Positions 48,460-61,711 are shown, numbered from the stretch's first letter. The stretch: 64,000 nucleotides of DNA from Mycteria americana (GCF_035582795.1 NC_134366.1:171504401-171568400); one strand, 5' to 3'. The notes: generated by a model not told the origin, from the sequence alone. Program-made: numbers and translations.

Positions 48460-48800
48460 AGTGTCGGTGTCCTTGGTGTGTGTGCGACGGCGAGCGGCTG
48501 CCGCCTCCGGTGCCGCGCGCTCCCTGGCGCTCTAGAAAGGCCTCTGCATATGGGGGGTTGGCGGTGGCGGGAGGGTGACCCCCGTCACGTTACCCCATCG
48601 GGGTATGTGGAGTATTTGGGGGCGGCACGGGGGGCCGGGAGCCTACAGGGCGGCGTCGGCGGTGTCCGGCAGCGGTCCCTCGCTGGGGCGATCCATGCAC
48701 AGGAGCCTTGAATGGTTGAGTCGGAGGGTCGGGATGCCGGGCGAGACGAGGTGAGGTGGCTGGGTGCTGCTTCACGGGGCGGGCTGCCGGGGGCTGCGGG
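48460..48800 (-). promoter_or_regulatory. PTP4A3: CpG-rich block, possible PTP4A3 promoter or 5' UTR exon
   Basis: CG dinucleotides are dense here (for example GCGACGGCGAGCGGCTGCCG and CGGCGTCGGCGGTGTCCGGC), in contrast to the flanks. The position, 300-640 bp before the start codon, suits a CpG-island promoter. No TATA box stands out. In mammals this gene has upstream non-coding exons, so the main promoter could also lie further right or outside the window. Confidence 0.45.
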
Positions 48801-51800
48801 GCTCAGAACACCTCCTCAGCACCTCCATAAATTCCGGCGGAGAGCGAGGCTGCAGGGGAGGGAAAAGAAAACACTGTGGTGAGGGTGTCCTCCTCCCCAG
48901 GCTGGCTCCAAAGGAAGCCCCTGGCTGGTGCGGGTGGGAGGACACGGCGTCCCCGAATGCACCAACACCCGCCGCATCCTGCGCGAGCATCCCTGACCAT
49001 GTTCACCTTCGTAGGAGACAGGATTAGAAAGCCACAGATTAGAAAGCGAGGAAGTATTTAAAGAAAAAGCTGAAATATTGTCTGAAAAGCTGACGTGGCA
49101 CTGGGAAGTAGGGGAGGGCAACGCACACTCCCCCCCAGTGAAAGGGAAAGCACATGGCAGGTAAGGGCTTGCTCTCATGCCACCCAACACCAGCACCCGG
49201 CTGGTTTATTTAAGCACCGGAGCCACACAAGCTGACCCGTCCCAGCACCCATCCCGTCCCTCCAGACCTCACCTTTGCGTCCCCGAAAAGCGTGGGGTGG
49301 CACGGCGAATATTTCCACCCCGAACGCAGTGCTGTGCCCGAAACCAGCCGCTGCTGCCCCTAATCGGCCACATGCTCCCGGCGCTGCTCGAGCGGCTAAC
49401 GTCCACCAAATGCACCTCTAATGCTCTTAGGCCAACTAAGCCGCCCGCAAATGAGCTTTCGTGGGGAGGGGAGGAGCAGAGGAGGGGGTTGTGGGCAAGC
49501 AGTTCCGCCAACACTGGTGATGGTTGTGTCCCCCTGCTCGCTCATCCACATCCCCATCACCGCCGGCGCATCGCTCCCTATAAAGTACCCCGGCCTTGCA
49601 ACCTGGGGCATCTTTACCTTCAAGGATGGCAACGGGAAGAAATAAAAAAGAATATCAATTCCTACTGTGGAAATGCCAAAATCCAAGAGAGGATGGGCTC
49701 AGGGGGGAGGCAAGGGTGCTGCCAGCCCCGCTCGGAGACGAGGGAAACCCGGTGTTTCCCCGGGTTGTTACACGCCGGACTCTTGTTTTGAAGCCGGTCC
49801 CTTCCCTGGGTCAGCGGCTGCTTAGCGCCGCGTGGCTGGAGCCTCAAAATAGACCATAAGCACATAAGTAACCCGAGTCGGGCTGGCATGCACCCCCTCG
49901 CCTCTCCTCCTGATGCCCCAGTGCCCAGAAACTTTCTCCTCTGGGTCGTTTTATCCCCATGCCGCAAGACAAGGTGGGAGCAGGGAGGTGTGCTGAGGAC
50001 CGACTAGCTCATCACACCGCCCGCGTGCTGTCGCTGGGCTCCTCCATGCCTGAGCATCATTTACAACCCGCTTGCCGGCTCTTGCTTTGCCAGCGGTCCC
50101 CAGAAATGCAAAAATCAAATAGCAAAAAACCAAATAGTAAAAAATCAAATAGCAAAGAGAAAAAAAGCCAGGCGAGGTGGCAAGGGGAAGCGGGGCTGCT
50201 CTCCTAAACGTGCTCAGCTTGGCTGCTAAAACCATGGACTTTCCTGCTGGCAGGGCACTAATTATTTATTATTGGCAGCATGTGCGAGCTCTGGGGCTGC
50301 CCCGGCACACAGTGCATCTCTGCGCCCATGGTTTTACAGCTGGGATTTTGGAAAGGAGCTTAGAGGGGGCTGGGAGCAGGGAAAGGGCCAAAACTCTCGG
50401 GAATTTCAGTACTGAGCCCTCCCCTGCTCCTCCGTAGACCCTTGTATGTCCCTGTCCCCCTGAGTTGCCCTGAGCCCCCTTGTCAATCACGTCCCATCAC
50501 TCCTGACTTATTTTTTTTGCCTGTAAAAAAATCGGGTAATGCTACCCCAGAGCCAGGAGGAGATGGGACAGAAGCAGCTCTGTGGTTTGCGATGGTGACT
50601 CGTGGCTGAGCAGTGTCGAGTCGTGGGCTCCTTTGGTTAGGATGCGTTGGTTTGAGGGTTTTTTTTGAAGGATGCTGAAGAACAATAATAATCTGCCCTG
50701 CAAGGATGCTCTGCGAAGTTCAAACCCTGCCTGGGCTGCAGGGGACGAGTGGGACATCCCGGATTTCCCAGTTCCCATTGAGAAAATCAGATTTTAGCAG
50801 CTGATGGAGGCTAGAAGCTCGGCTGAGGGATGGGAGCGAGGCGGGAACTGCCTCCCAGCAGCATTTTAGGTCTGGTTCAGAGCAGCTCAGCCCCCAGGTG
50901 ATGCTGACCCCCTCCGGGGCAGCTCACCCTCCCCAGCTGGACCACGGCAGCCGGGATCTTTGCTCAAGGTTTGCAATGCTCCTGCAAGATGGGATGGGAA
51001 ACCTGCTCTCCCTCCAGGGCTCACTGTGCTTTTCCAGTGACGTTCCCACCCATCACTTTGCTTGCGGAGTCTGCTCCCCACCGAGATGAGCTCACCATGG
51101 CCGGGTAAGAAAGGGTATTTCTGGAGGGTAATTTTGGGCTGGTTTTGGCTACGTGGCTCCTACAGGTCCAGCCACTGAGCTGCAGGCTAGCACGGCCACA
51201 TAAAGACCCAGCAACCCAGTGAGTGAATGGTTCCCAAGAAGAACCTGCTGGCAACCCCCTCAGCAAGCTTTTTCCTTCCTTCTCCATTCACTTCAAGGAA
51301 AGAAGAGGTTAAAACCCTCCAAAGGGATGGGAGGTGGGAGGGATGGGCAGCCACAGATGCCTGCTCAAAGAGAAGAGCTGCTGGAAAGCAGGTATTGCCC
51401 CAAATCATCCCCTTGCAAACCCAGTTTCTCTGAAACAAAGGACCCGAGGATCTTCTGCTTTTCCTTTTAACGCCTTCGCCTCTTGGCTCTTTCAGCTTCC
51501 ACCACATTTAATGACATCTTGCCTTCTGCCCCTTCGGGCTCAATGCACTAACATGAGAGGTGCTTGCGGTGCACAAGGAAAAGCAGGAAAAGCAGCAAAA
51601 AATAACTTTTCCCCTTCCAAACAACCTCATACCCTGTTTTAACTGGCTGCAGGGTCGTGTTAAACCGTGCCCACGTTTAATCGTGTCCTGGATTAAACCC
51701 ACCCACTGAGCAACCCCGTGGAACTGGGAGCCGCTGTGAGCACCAACGCCAGCATCGCATGCCGGGAGCGACAGCTTGCTCCCCATCATCATCGTCCGAC

Positions 51801-54800
51801 ACACGGTTCATGCTCCATCGGCGCTCTGGATACCATGTAATTTTTTATTGGCTTGCGTGTGCTCACTGCCAGTAACGGAGGTTCACTGGGAACCGCCTGC
51901 GTATGAGAACAGCGAGTGCTCCTTTCCCACAAGGTCTCCTCTCCAGTGGAAGCGTTTCAAGTATTTTGGCAATTGCACGTCCCGGCAATTCAGCCCCGAA
52001 GCTCATAAATTCCTAATGGCTATTCAATCACCAGTCATCCCCAGCTCTGCAGGCTGCGATGCTGATCACCGTATTAAGCACGGCAGAACAATGTAGAAAA
52101 GGGTATTTCAGCTAATATTAATAACCTGCCGCGTGAATAAATACCCTTCTGACTCGAGCGCTACAGGGGATCTGGATCTCGATGAAGCACGTGAGGATGC
52201 AGTAAGCAAGCCCTGGATGAGGATGCTCAGCGGTGCAGCACTGGCCTTTCAGGCTCAAACCCGTGGGGGTGAAGCTCAACGAAGGAAATCCAGCACGGAT
52301 GACCGGAGGAGCTGCGGAGCCTGCTGCCGCCGTCCCCCTGCCATGCCCAAGGCTGGGGAGGGATGGGGCCCACCTCCCCACAATGTGCCCATCGGTGCCA
52401 CCCCAACATCGGCAAGCTCATTTCAAAGCTTCACCGGCGACATTTGCCTTTAGATTTTTACAAGCATTAATTTTCCAGCTGGAGTGGTGTGACACGGTGA
52501 GCTTCTTCCTTACAAAGCCACCAAAAGACACACGTACCACGCGAACCGCAATGATGTTTTTCGCCACAATTTTGGAAGTTTCGGGTTCTTCCCCGAGAAG
52601 TTTTGCAGTCAAGAGCCTAGCGAAGATCCAGGGCAAACGCACTCCAGTGTGGCAGTGGAGGATGCTGCTTCAGGGGATGGGGACCACTGAGCCATCACCC
52701 CAAAGCAGAGGGGTTCATGGGGCTCTCCTGATTATTCCTTTGCAGCATGGTGGCTCTGTTACCCATACCTTGGCCTCGTCCCAGCCATCCAGGGACAGAC
52801 CCTGCAATGGTGGGGATGGGGCTGCTTTTCCTTCTGGCACCTCGATGCAAAATAAAGGGCAGGTCGTCTTCGCTGCAGTTAACGAAAGGGCTTGGCTGGA
52901 CTGGCGAGCAGATGCCAGACCTGACGGCTGCACTGCTGGTACTCAGGCTAGCGGGATGCAGCTGGTGAAGTCAGTTTTTCCTAAGAACAGCAACTCCCCA
53001 AGCAAAGGAAAAGGAAGCTTTGCAGAGCCAAATTGTTGCTCCACATGGGCTTTAGTAGCGGGACTTGGAACAAAGGCTCTTACTCACCCAAACAATATGT
53101 ATCTTACCCGTATATAAATATAGCTATCTCCGGAGTGAGCACATCTCACGTTCAAAGTTCACCTTCAGAAAAATCTAACAAGACACCCATCTGTGTTACA
53201 TTTGCTTGACCTCTCTCCTGGTTTCAGCCACATAGCAAGACACTGACTGGCCCTTTCCCCTTACGGCTGATCAAGTCCTACTCTCCCTGCTCCCAATCCC
53301 ACCTCTGCAAGAAGCATTTCCATCACCCTGAAAACTAAAGGCAAGTTTCTGAGTAGTCCCGGTTATTCTCACATAGGAGTTCTGCACACATCTACCACTG
53401 CCACGTGTGACCACAGTGAGCAAGGTCTACAAGGCTTGGTTGCACGCACAAGGAGACCCACCAGCACCACCACCAGCAGCACCACCACCGCCACCAGCAT
53501 GAACAGCACCACCGCTGCCACCATTGCCACCAGCACCGCCGCCACCAGCACCGCCACCACCAGCACCACCGCCAGGGAGGATAGGTCCCAGGACGCATAG
53601 AGCCACAGTGCCGTCCCCAGCCTGCGACCGCAGCTGGGACCCGGTCAGAGGAAAGCCAACGCGCCGAGATTTCCTCTGGCCACATCCGCGTGGAAGGAAA
53701 CAGGAAAGGTCCGGGAGGAGAGCAACGGAAACAAAACACCCTGCAGGAGCCAGCGTCTGGGGGCAGAGGCATAAGCGGCCACCCACACGTCCTGCTCCAG
53801 GTGCAGAGCTGGAAAGAGCAGACAGGGATGTCCCGGAAAAGCCGTGCCGGATACCGTGGGGAGGCAGCGGTGGCTGCAGGGTATCTGCTGCTGGGAGTGG
53901 AGCAGCGCCTGGCACCGTCTGCTGGGGAAGCGTCGCAGGGTTTTTCCTCCAAGGGGCTTTTTTTTGTTTGTTTCTTTTGCCACAGAGGATGTTTTCTGAG
54001 CAAAACGGCAAGGAAGATTAAAATTGCACGGGTGCAGAGGGCGAGTGACAGGGAGCTCTCGGCAGCCCACCAAAACACACCTGCAAGATAAACCGGGTCA
54101 TGAATCTTCCTCCACATCCTTTCTGGCACGTGGTAAACGCCGGCTCACACGTAAATTCACAGAAAAGAGCCGTACGGCCCCTGGTTTTATAGCTCCAGTC
54201 AGATTTAAGGAGTTTGGTGGTATTTAGGCAGCAGGGAAAGATGCTGGCATGATGTCAGTGTGGAGATTCACGAGCAGGAGGCACTCGGGAGACCGGTAAA
54301 GAGGAAGGAATGGGGAAGATGAGACAGCGAGCCAGCCAGCCAGATAAAAAGAAAAGCACAGTCTTTCCAGCACTGTGCAAGCAGGGAATGCACCGGAGGC
54401 CCCGGAACCATGATCGACCCCTTTTTATCTTTTATTTGCACCTTTTTTCTTTGAAGAGAGGCTGAGGGACAGTGAAGAAAGTGCCTAAAACGGCCCTTTG
54501 AGAGTTGTTTTTCCCTCTCGTCTGCTTCAGTGCCAGTCCACAACCCCAGCGGGACACGGACCTGGTGCTGATGCAAGGATGCCTGTGATGGCCACCGGTG
54601 CCGGGGCTGCCTCTCCCGCCCAGTGCTCGTGGGGCAATGCCCCGGAGGAAATGCAAGATGCTCCAGGCACCCCTTGAACCCCTTTTCACCCCACATGTAA
54701 CCCCCAAGCAGCTCAAATTCGAGGTGTATGGCTTTTTTTTTTTTTAACCTAACTCCTTCTTGCACTGTAAAAGAGATTCAGCCACCAGAAGCAGCTCATA

Positions 54801-57625
54801 AAAACTACAAAAAGGCACCAAACGTTCAGCGCTGGGGGGGAAAAGGACCCCCCCAGCTGAAGGCAGGCCCCCACCCATCCCTCCCACCCTGTCCCCAGCA
54901 GCGGATGACTCACGGGCAGCCGGTGGCGGCCCTCCTCGCAGCAAGATCCTGGTTTTATGATCCGGGATATCCCCTCCGCCGCCTTCCCCCAGCAGCCACG
55001 AGGAGCCCACAGCCGCGGTGCCGACGTCAGAGGCTTTTCCTGGCTCGGATTTGAAGGGAAAGGAGGAAAAAAAGCTGGGGGGGAAGAGAGGCCAACTCCA
55101 CGGGGAACTGTAATAGCAGGCTTGGGGCTGGCTGCCGCCCAAATCTGCAGAGGGTGCGCCCTGGAGGGTTTTTTTGGGAGGGAGGAAGGCTCGGTCGTTT
55201 GGGGACGGCCGGTCCCCACGCTCCGGCACTCGATGCACAGGGAAGTCAGGCACCCCAAATACTGGGGGCCAGCTCCCCCCCATCCTTCAGGGATTTCTTT
55301 TGGCCAGAGGAATCGGGGAAAAAAAAAAGCAGTTCTGCATCCGATGGAGCATTTCCAGGCTTCCTGCCTTGCCCAAGAGCATCCTTGGAAAGAAAAAAAT
55401 CCCAAAGCAGCATCCTTGCCCCAAAACAAACATGGGGGGGCAAGCCGACCCCAGTGGTCCCCCCCCGACAACCGCCACTGCCATGTGCCGCTCCCACCCC
55501 CAATCCCCAGCACGGCTGAACATCTGTTTGTCTTTTCTTGTGGTTCCTCGAAGCATTTCAAGCGAATTTAATACTCGTGGCAGGTGCCTGAACGGCAAAA
55601 TGCGGCGGGGGGGGGAGCGATGCCTCTTATGGGGTAAGCACCAGGAGCGCAGGCAGTGGCAGCCCCCGCGAAGGGCACGGGGGGGCTGTCGTGACCTCCC
55701 CTTCGAAGTACAGCTCGAGCCTGAGCAGGGAGGCTATTTTTTGGGAGAGGCGCAGCCTGCATTTAGTTTTTCCACTGCCTACCCCAGAACTGGTGTTTTG
55801 GCCCCTGATCTTCAACTGCCCTGTTTTCCAGCGGACCTGAACGTTGCTATTTCACATGTCCCCCCTGGGTAGTGGCATCCCGATGCAAAGATGTCCCTAC
55901 GCTGCCCAGTCCTACCTCCTCGTCAAGCCAACGGCAGCCCTGACCAAAGGGCACTGGCAGCCCTTTCTGCGTCATCGGCGCATCTTGCACAACCCCCAAC
56001 ACCAACCGGCTGCGGTGGCTTTGATGGACATTTGCTGACGAAGTAGGGGGCTCCACGGGACTCAGTCTACCCAAGGGGTGGACTTCGACCTGCAGACACT
56101 GTTGAAAGTACACGCTGCTCCATGACATGCTGGGGATGGCAACACGGGAGAGAAGAAAACATGTTCTGCCTGAGATGAGCCTCACGGAAAGGTCTTCTCT
56201 GGTGGCATCAAGCTATAGCCAGCATTGACCTGAGAAGCCAAGCTCTGGTGAAAAGCAGCTCTTCCAAGTCAATGGCACCAGGTTGAGATGGGGTTTGTGG
56301 GTCCCTGAGCTTCCTCCAGTATCCAGACCGTGTGCTCTCAGGGGTTGTCCTCCCAAACCATCTCACCCTTGCTCCCCAGTATTGGGTCTACACATTTCAC
56401 CCCATGGAGACAGTGTCACACATATCGTGACAGGCTGCTGATGGGTGGCAACACCACCGGCCCTCTCCCTCGTGGTGGGCACCGAAGCGTGTTTGAAAGC
56501 AGCCACCAGCCCATGAGGACAGTGCTGCATGGAAAACCCTGGGATGGCTCCTCCTCGTCCTCACCAGCCCTGACCACTGCCACACCCCAGCAGAAACCAA
56601 CCCTTGAAACAGCCCTTCCAGGGCTGTCCCCTTTCCAGCAGGATGGGGCAGAGATGCTGCATGCAGGTAATAAGTGTCCCTCCAGGGCTACTAATCATAT
56701 GGAGAGACACTGGGGGAAACATGATGGGTGTCAGCCAGGATAACTAAAAGTGAAGGGAGATGGGAAAATGCCCTGCTCCTGCATGGGATGCCGCAAGGTC
56801 CGACTGTGCCCAGGCATGCTGTAGATGCCCGGCATGCCAAGCTCCTAGCTCACCCCACCAAGCCCAGGTCCTGCAGAGAAGGTTTTCCCTGCAAACCCCT
56901 TCCAGAAACCTCCTTAACTCCTGCAAAAAGCCACAGCAGAGACCCCTGGTTGCCGTGGGACCACTGCTCTGCAAAGGTAACACGTCAGCAAAGCTCTAGG
57001 GATAAAAGCGGGTACGTCCGAGCTGCCAGTTTTGGATGCACGGCTACAGGCATGACCTGATCCTGTACCCTCTCCTACTGCCCTGCACCTGGCCACCGCC
57101 AGCAAAAGGGACAAAATCCTTTGGTCTGAGCCGCTGCTGCTCTTGCGCAAAAACCTAGAGCCAAGGGACGCTGTGCCGGCGGGCGATGAGAGGTGTCCCC
57201 TGCCCGTGAGAGCTTGCAGAGCAAATAAAGGTGGTTTTCGTTCAAATAAAAGATCAAAGGGGATAAAATGCCAAAAGTCGCAGCCGTTCTTGCTGGTGGG
57301 ACGTTGGTGTCTCCACTCGCCGTGCAGAGCCTGCTCGGCATGTAAAGCATTGCCCCTTGTCCTCAGCCCAATTTACACCCTGTCAACGTGGGAGATGGGG
57401 GACCAAACTCGAAGGATTAGGAGAAGGGAGGATCGAGCATCACTTTGGAGGAAGGAGATTAAACCAGTGCAGAGCTCGGGCTGCTCAGGGCCTGCAAACT
57501 GGGGAGCTCCTGAAACTCAAAGCCCCCTGGAAATGCATCTTGCAGCTGGGCTCACAGGGGCATAAAAAGCAAGGATGTGGCTGCAGCTCTTCCTCCAGCT
57601 CAGGAATCAGCGGCCATTGGGGACT
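48801..57625. other. GC-rich 5' flank of PTP4A3 without a recognised gene
   Basis: No coding exon is supported. Long open frames (up to 294 codons at 52233-53117 and 270 codons near 54749-55561) overlap others on the opposite strand. They show no domain and stem from few stop codons in GC-rich DNA. The unique AT-richer block at 51830-52160 stands out and might be regulatory. A CCA-type repeat lies at 53459-53575. Confidence 0.5.
53459..53575. repeat. CCACCG-type trinucleotide repeat
   Basis: About 39 imperfect triplets of CAC/CAG/CCG type. On the minus strand one frame reads as glycine-rich (GGGAGGGGAGG) inside a 194-codon open frame (54011-53427). No homology supports a real protein, and the triplet periodicity alone explains the open frame. 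Confidence 0.8.
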
Positions 57626-58698
57626 TGGAGAGAGATAGGTTTGATGGATGGACTATTTGATGGATAAGGAATTGGCTGGATAGCCACATCTGAAGAGCTG
57701 CAGTCAACAGCTCAATGTCCAAATGGAGATCAGTAACAAGTAGTGTCACTCAGGGGTCCATATTGGGACTGGTACTCTTCAATATCTTTATTAATGACAT
57801 AGACAGTGGGATTGAGTGCACCCTCAGCAAGTTTGCAGATGACACCAAGATGAGTGGTGCAGCTAAGCTTGAAGGAAGGGATGCCATCCAGAGGGACCTT
57901 GACAGGCTTGAGGAGTGCGCAGGCGAACCTCATGAAGTTCAACAAGGCCAAGTGCAAGGTCCTGCACCCGGGTCGGGACAATCCCCAGTATCAGTACAGA
58001 CTGAGAGCCGCCCTGTGGAGAAGGACTTGGGGATACTGGTGGATGAAAAATGGGACATGAGCTGGCAACGTGCGCTTGCAGCCCAGAAAGCCAGTCGTAT
58101 CCTGGGCTGCATCCAAAGAAGCGTGGCCAGCAGGTCGAGGGAGGTGATTCTCCCTCTCTATTCTGCTCTCGTGAGACCCCACTTGGAGTACTGCGTCCAG
58201 CTCTGGGGTCCCCAGCACGAGAAAGACATGGACCTGTTGGAGCGGGTCCAGAGGAGGGCCATGGAAATGATCAGAGGGCTGGAACACCTCTGCTGTGAAG
58301 AAAGGCTGAGAGAGTTGGGGTTGTTCAGCCTGCAGAAGAGAAGGCTCTGGGGAGACCTTATTGTGGCCTTTCACTATATAAAGGGGGCTTATAAGAAAGA
58401 TGGAGAAAGACTTTTTACCCAGGCCTGTAGTGACAGGACAAGGGGCAACAGTTTTAAACTGAAGGAGGGTAGGTTTAGATTGGACATAAGGAAGAATTTT
58501 TTTACGATAAGGGTGATGAGACATTGGACCAGATTGTCCAGAGAAGTTGTGGATGCCTCATCATCGGAAGCGTTCAAGGTCAGGCTGGTCAGGGCTTTAA
58601 GCAACCTGAGGTAGTGAAAGATGTCCCTGCCCATGGCAGGGGGGTTGGACTAGGTGACCTTTAAAGGTCCTCTCCATCCCAAACCATTCTCTGATTCT
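57626..58698 (+). mobile_element. CR1 LINE element F, 3' part
   Basis: A plus-strand CR1 of the same subfamily as D, 5'-truncated in the RT. It starts around the degenerate segment before CHSGVHIG and ends near 58698 with CCATTCTCTGATTCTG. D and F differ by only a few residues over the last 100 codons. Together they form an inverted pair 13-15 kb apart, on either side of the PTP4A3 start region. Confidence 0.94.
57715..58614 (+). pseudogene. CR1 ORF2 C-terminal fragment with secondarily open frame, element F
   Basis: An uninterrupted frame of 299 codons contains [26 protein letters not shown] and the CR1 tail ending [11 protein letters not shown]. The middle part (about 57915-58010) is read in the wrong frame: it says [18 protein letters not shown] instead of the CR1 sequence [15 protein letters not shown] 2-nt loss near 57917 starts the wrong frame, and an indel (net loss of residues) near 57998 restores it. 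The open frame is therefore fortuitous and encodes no working enzyme. Confidence 0.85.
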
Positions 58699-61675
58699 GA
58701 CTGCCTGATGGCCAGGGTGGCCGGGTGGCACTGTGGCCCTACCCCAGGATTCTCCATGTCGGCTTCCACCCAGCTCCCAGCTTGCCTCTTCATCAAGTGG
58801 AGTCCAAACTACATTCCAGATTAACCAAGGGATTAAAAAACCTCGCTGGAACAGGACTTTCTAAGCATTAGGAAAACAGGCTGAAAACTCCTTAGGACCA
58901 GAGTCCTACAATGCTGCAGCTTAGGATGTGGTCTCAGACTGCAAAAATGGGCTCCCCCATTACAATCAAGCTGGTCTCCTTCTGAGCTGCAAACCAGAAG
59001 CAGAAAGCAGGCTACTGGTGCTCCAGGTGAGCACGTTTTAAATCACATCCTCACTTGCAACGCAGTGATGCTCTGGCATGCCAAGGCTGCTCCCAGCCGC
59101 TGTTTGAGACAAAATCAGCTAAAAAAGGAATTGATAGCAAACTATAGAGATCCTGGTGCTTCTTGTCACTTAAATGAACTGTCTTTTGATACATAAGAGG
59201 AACAGAGTCATCTAATCATATTCCTGTCATTCACAGGAAGAATTTCCAGCAGTGGCTTTATAAAAGCCAGCAAATGCCCTGGCATCTCAGAAAGAGAAAC
59301 TGCAACGATTTGCACAAGCGAAAAGCCTGCTCCGAATAGGAGATGCCAGAGCCACCTATTCGGGTGGCTGCTACTGTAGGCTGGCACCTATTCAGGGATG
59401 CTGCTACTCGCTCTTCTCCCCGTCCCAGAAGGGAAAGCAAGGAGGAGGTTGTGCAGCAAAGCGCAGCTGGCTGCGATAGACCATGCCCAGGTGATTTTGG
59501 AGACCATTGAAGGAGAAGGACCACCTCCTCAGGGGAACGGCAGGAAGCCGAGGAAACCCATCCTGCCTACAGTGCCGCTGCCGAGCATCACGTGAACACC
59601 GCAACAAGTGGGGATGCCACGTCCCACGGGAATGGTGCACCCCGGCAAAGCAAATCCAACAGCGGGACGTTGCAACCCCAAAGCACCTTTCCAGACTGAT
59701 ACTGCTGTTGGGACAACGTGGAGGTGAAGTGGTAATCGCACAGCGCTTTTCGGGCCAGAGGAGCCCGCAGTCGGCAACACCACGCTGCTTCTCCCCGAAA
59801 CGCCAAAAGGTTTGCAAGAGAGCATCTGACTGCTCGAGAAGTGCCCAGGAATGCTTACTCATGAACATGCTTTGGCTTTGACTTTCTTTCATCGGGATAT
59901 TTGCATAAAACCGGCTCTGCCTTTAGGGAAATGCAAATTCCCTGCAGAAAGAGAAACATTTTAACGTGCTGGCTTCTCAGATGCGCCGGGGAGGGAAGCA
60001 ACGCTTTTATCACCTGAAGATTAAATAAAGGCTGAGATGTGAAGCCTCCCCACCCTGCTCAGCAGGAAAATTTCCTCAGCTCCTACGGCCAGATCCAGCA
60101 GGGATGGGACAGGCAGGACGCAGCGTTTCATCCGTGCTCTGCACATCCTCCCCAGCCCCAGGGGTAAGCTTTAATGGCCTGGAGACACGCAAGCTGCTCC
60201 AGCTCTGCTTGGCTCCCGCATGGTTTCAGAGGTGTTTTGACACCCCGGCGCGGGTGGCATTTCCCGGCCACCCTTGCTACGCTGGAGTAGGCTCTAACCA
60301 AGCTGAAAGCAAACGAGTTTCCCTGGATAAATTAAGCCACAACCCCAAATTCATCATTTATGATGAAGACAGTAGCCAACTACTGAGGATAATAAATGTT
60401 TTGGGGGATGCACGTGCATGTGCTCTGCCTCTGTGCGGGGAGGAAAGGCAAAGGAGGTGAATGAAAAAGCAACCCCAGTAACAAGCAAGAAGCCAAAGCT
60501 GTTGTGCAGGGGAAAGGCTCTTCATACAAGACCCAAGGGAGAGGCAAGCCCACGGAGCCTTGTCCCAACCAATCCAGCAATGCTCCAACCATCCCACTGG
60601 AGGCTCCTGGAGACTAAGCCACTATGCTGGGCTCTAAAAAGCTGGTGGGACCAGCCCTGCCTGGCCATGGGGCATCACAGTCGGTGGTGAATGCAGGGCA
60701 GCGTCCCCGCTATGTCCCTGGCTGCATGTGCCATGAGAAAAATGGGACCATGCCTAAAACCCAGCCTGCCCCATCATCGTCCCTTCTCATCTCTGGCCCC
60801 ACTGTGTTTGGTACCAGTGATCCCTGCCCTGGACTCCTTGCTCAGCGTTACCAGGTGCTCCCGCACGTAGGGGAGCCACAGGACCTACCCCGGGTGTTCC
60901 CGGTCTGCCAGAAACAGAGGTTGCCAGGAGCGGCTTGGCCTACTGGGTTAAAGACTTGCTTTGAGATCCGGCCAGAGTGGTCCCTGCCTCTCCACTCCCA
61001 GGGCCACACAAGATGGTTTCAGCCTGGGGGGGGAGGCAGATAGACATTCCCGATCCTGCCCGTCACGGCTACACCCCGGGGAGGGTTTTTCTCCATCTCT
61101 TCTTCATGCTGCTTCCTAAAGAGCCAGGCTGCAGCAAACAGGAAACACAACATCGAGGAAAATCTACGGAGACCTTGCAGAAGTGCAGAAACACCCAGCA
61201 CTGACTTAGGGTTCGATCAATTCCCCCATTATAAGCTCCTGCGGTATGGAGAAGCAGCTAAATGAGGACATTCCTATTAATATACCTGGCTCTACGCTGA
61301 AATTCATGCTATTTTAACCATCTCAGCCGAAAAAACACACTACAGTGCCCTACAGGAGCTGTGCACAGAGTACTCGCATCAGCCAGCACAAAGGATGTTT
61401 TGCTGTTTCACAAATAATTTAAATTTGGCATTGCACACGACAACCAAGAGCAAAACCAGCCCAGGGACAGGCTGTCCCACTGCGGTCCAGCCTGAGGGAG
61501 CAGGGACAAGGGGAACCAAAGATGTCCCCTCCAGCCACAGGGCACCGGGCTCATCCGCTTCAGTGCAAAGTCAGCTGCCCCCCAGCTTGACTCAGCCTCA
61601 CTGGCACGAGAGCATCAAGACGTCAACGGCCGCCTTGGCGAGGGCACCCGGGAGCCAATCTCGCCTTGGGGGAAT

Positions 61676-61679
<4 letters not shown>

Positions 61680-61707
<28 letters not shown>
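61680..61707. repeat. A28 homopolymer run
   Basis: A run of 28 A after GGAATTATT. No AATAAA or recognisable retroposed sequence precedes it on the plus strand, so it is not clearly the tail of a retrocopy. Confidence 0.9.

Positions 61708-61711
<4 letters not shown>

Noticed and set aside
52233..53117. 294-codon plus-strand open frame
   Set aside because: It has no recognisable domain, overlaps several other open frames and lacks splice or regulatory context. Low stop density in GC-rich DNA explains it.
53427..54129. Glycine-rich open frames of 194 and 245 codons on the minus strand
   Set aside because: The length comes from a CCA/CCG-type triplet repeat and GC-rich DNA. Overlapping frames are equally open, and there is no domain or start context.
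61680..61707. A28 run as the tail of a processed retrocopy
   Set aside because: No recognisable coding or polyadenylation signal precedes it and no flanking duplication is visible.
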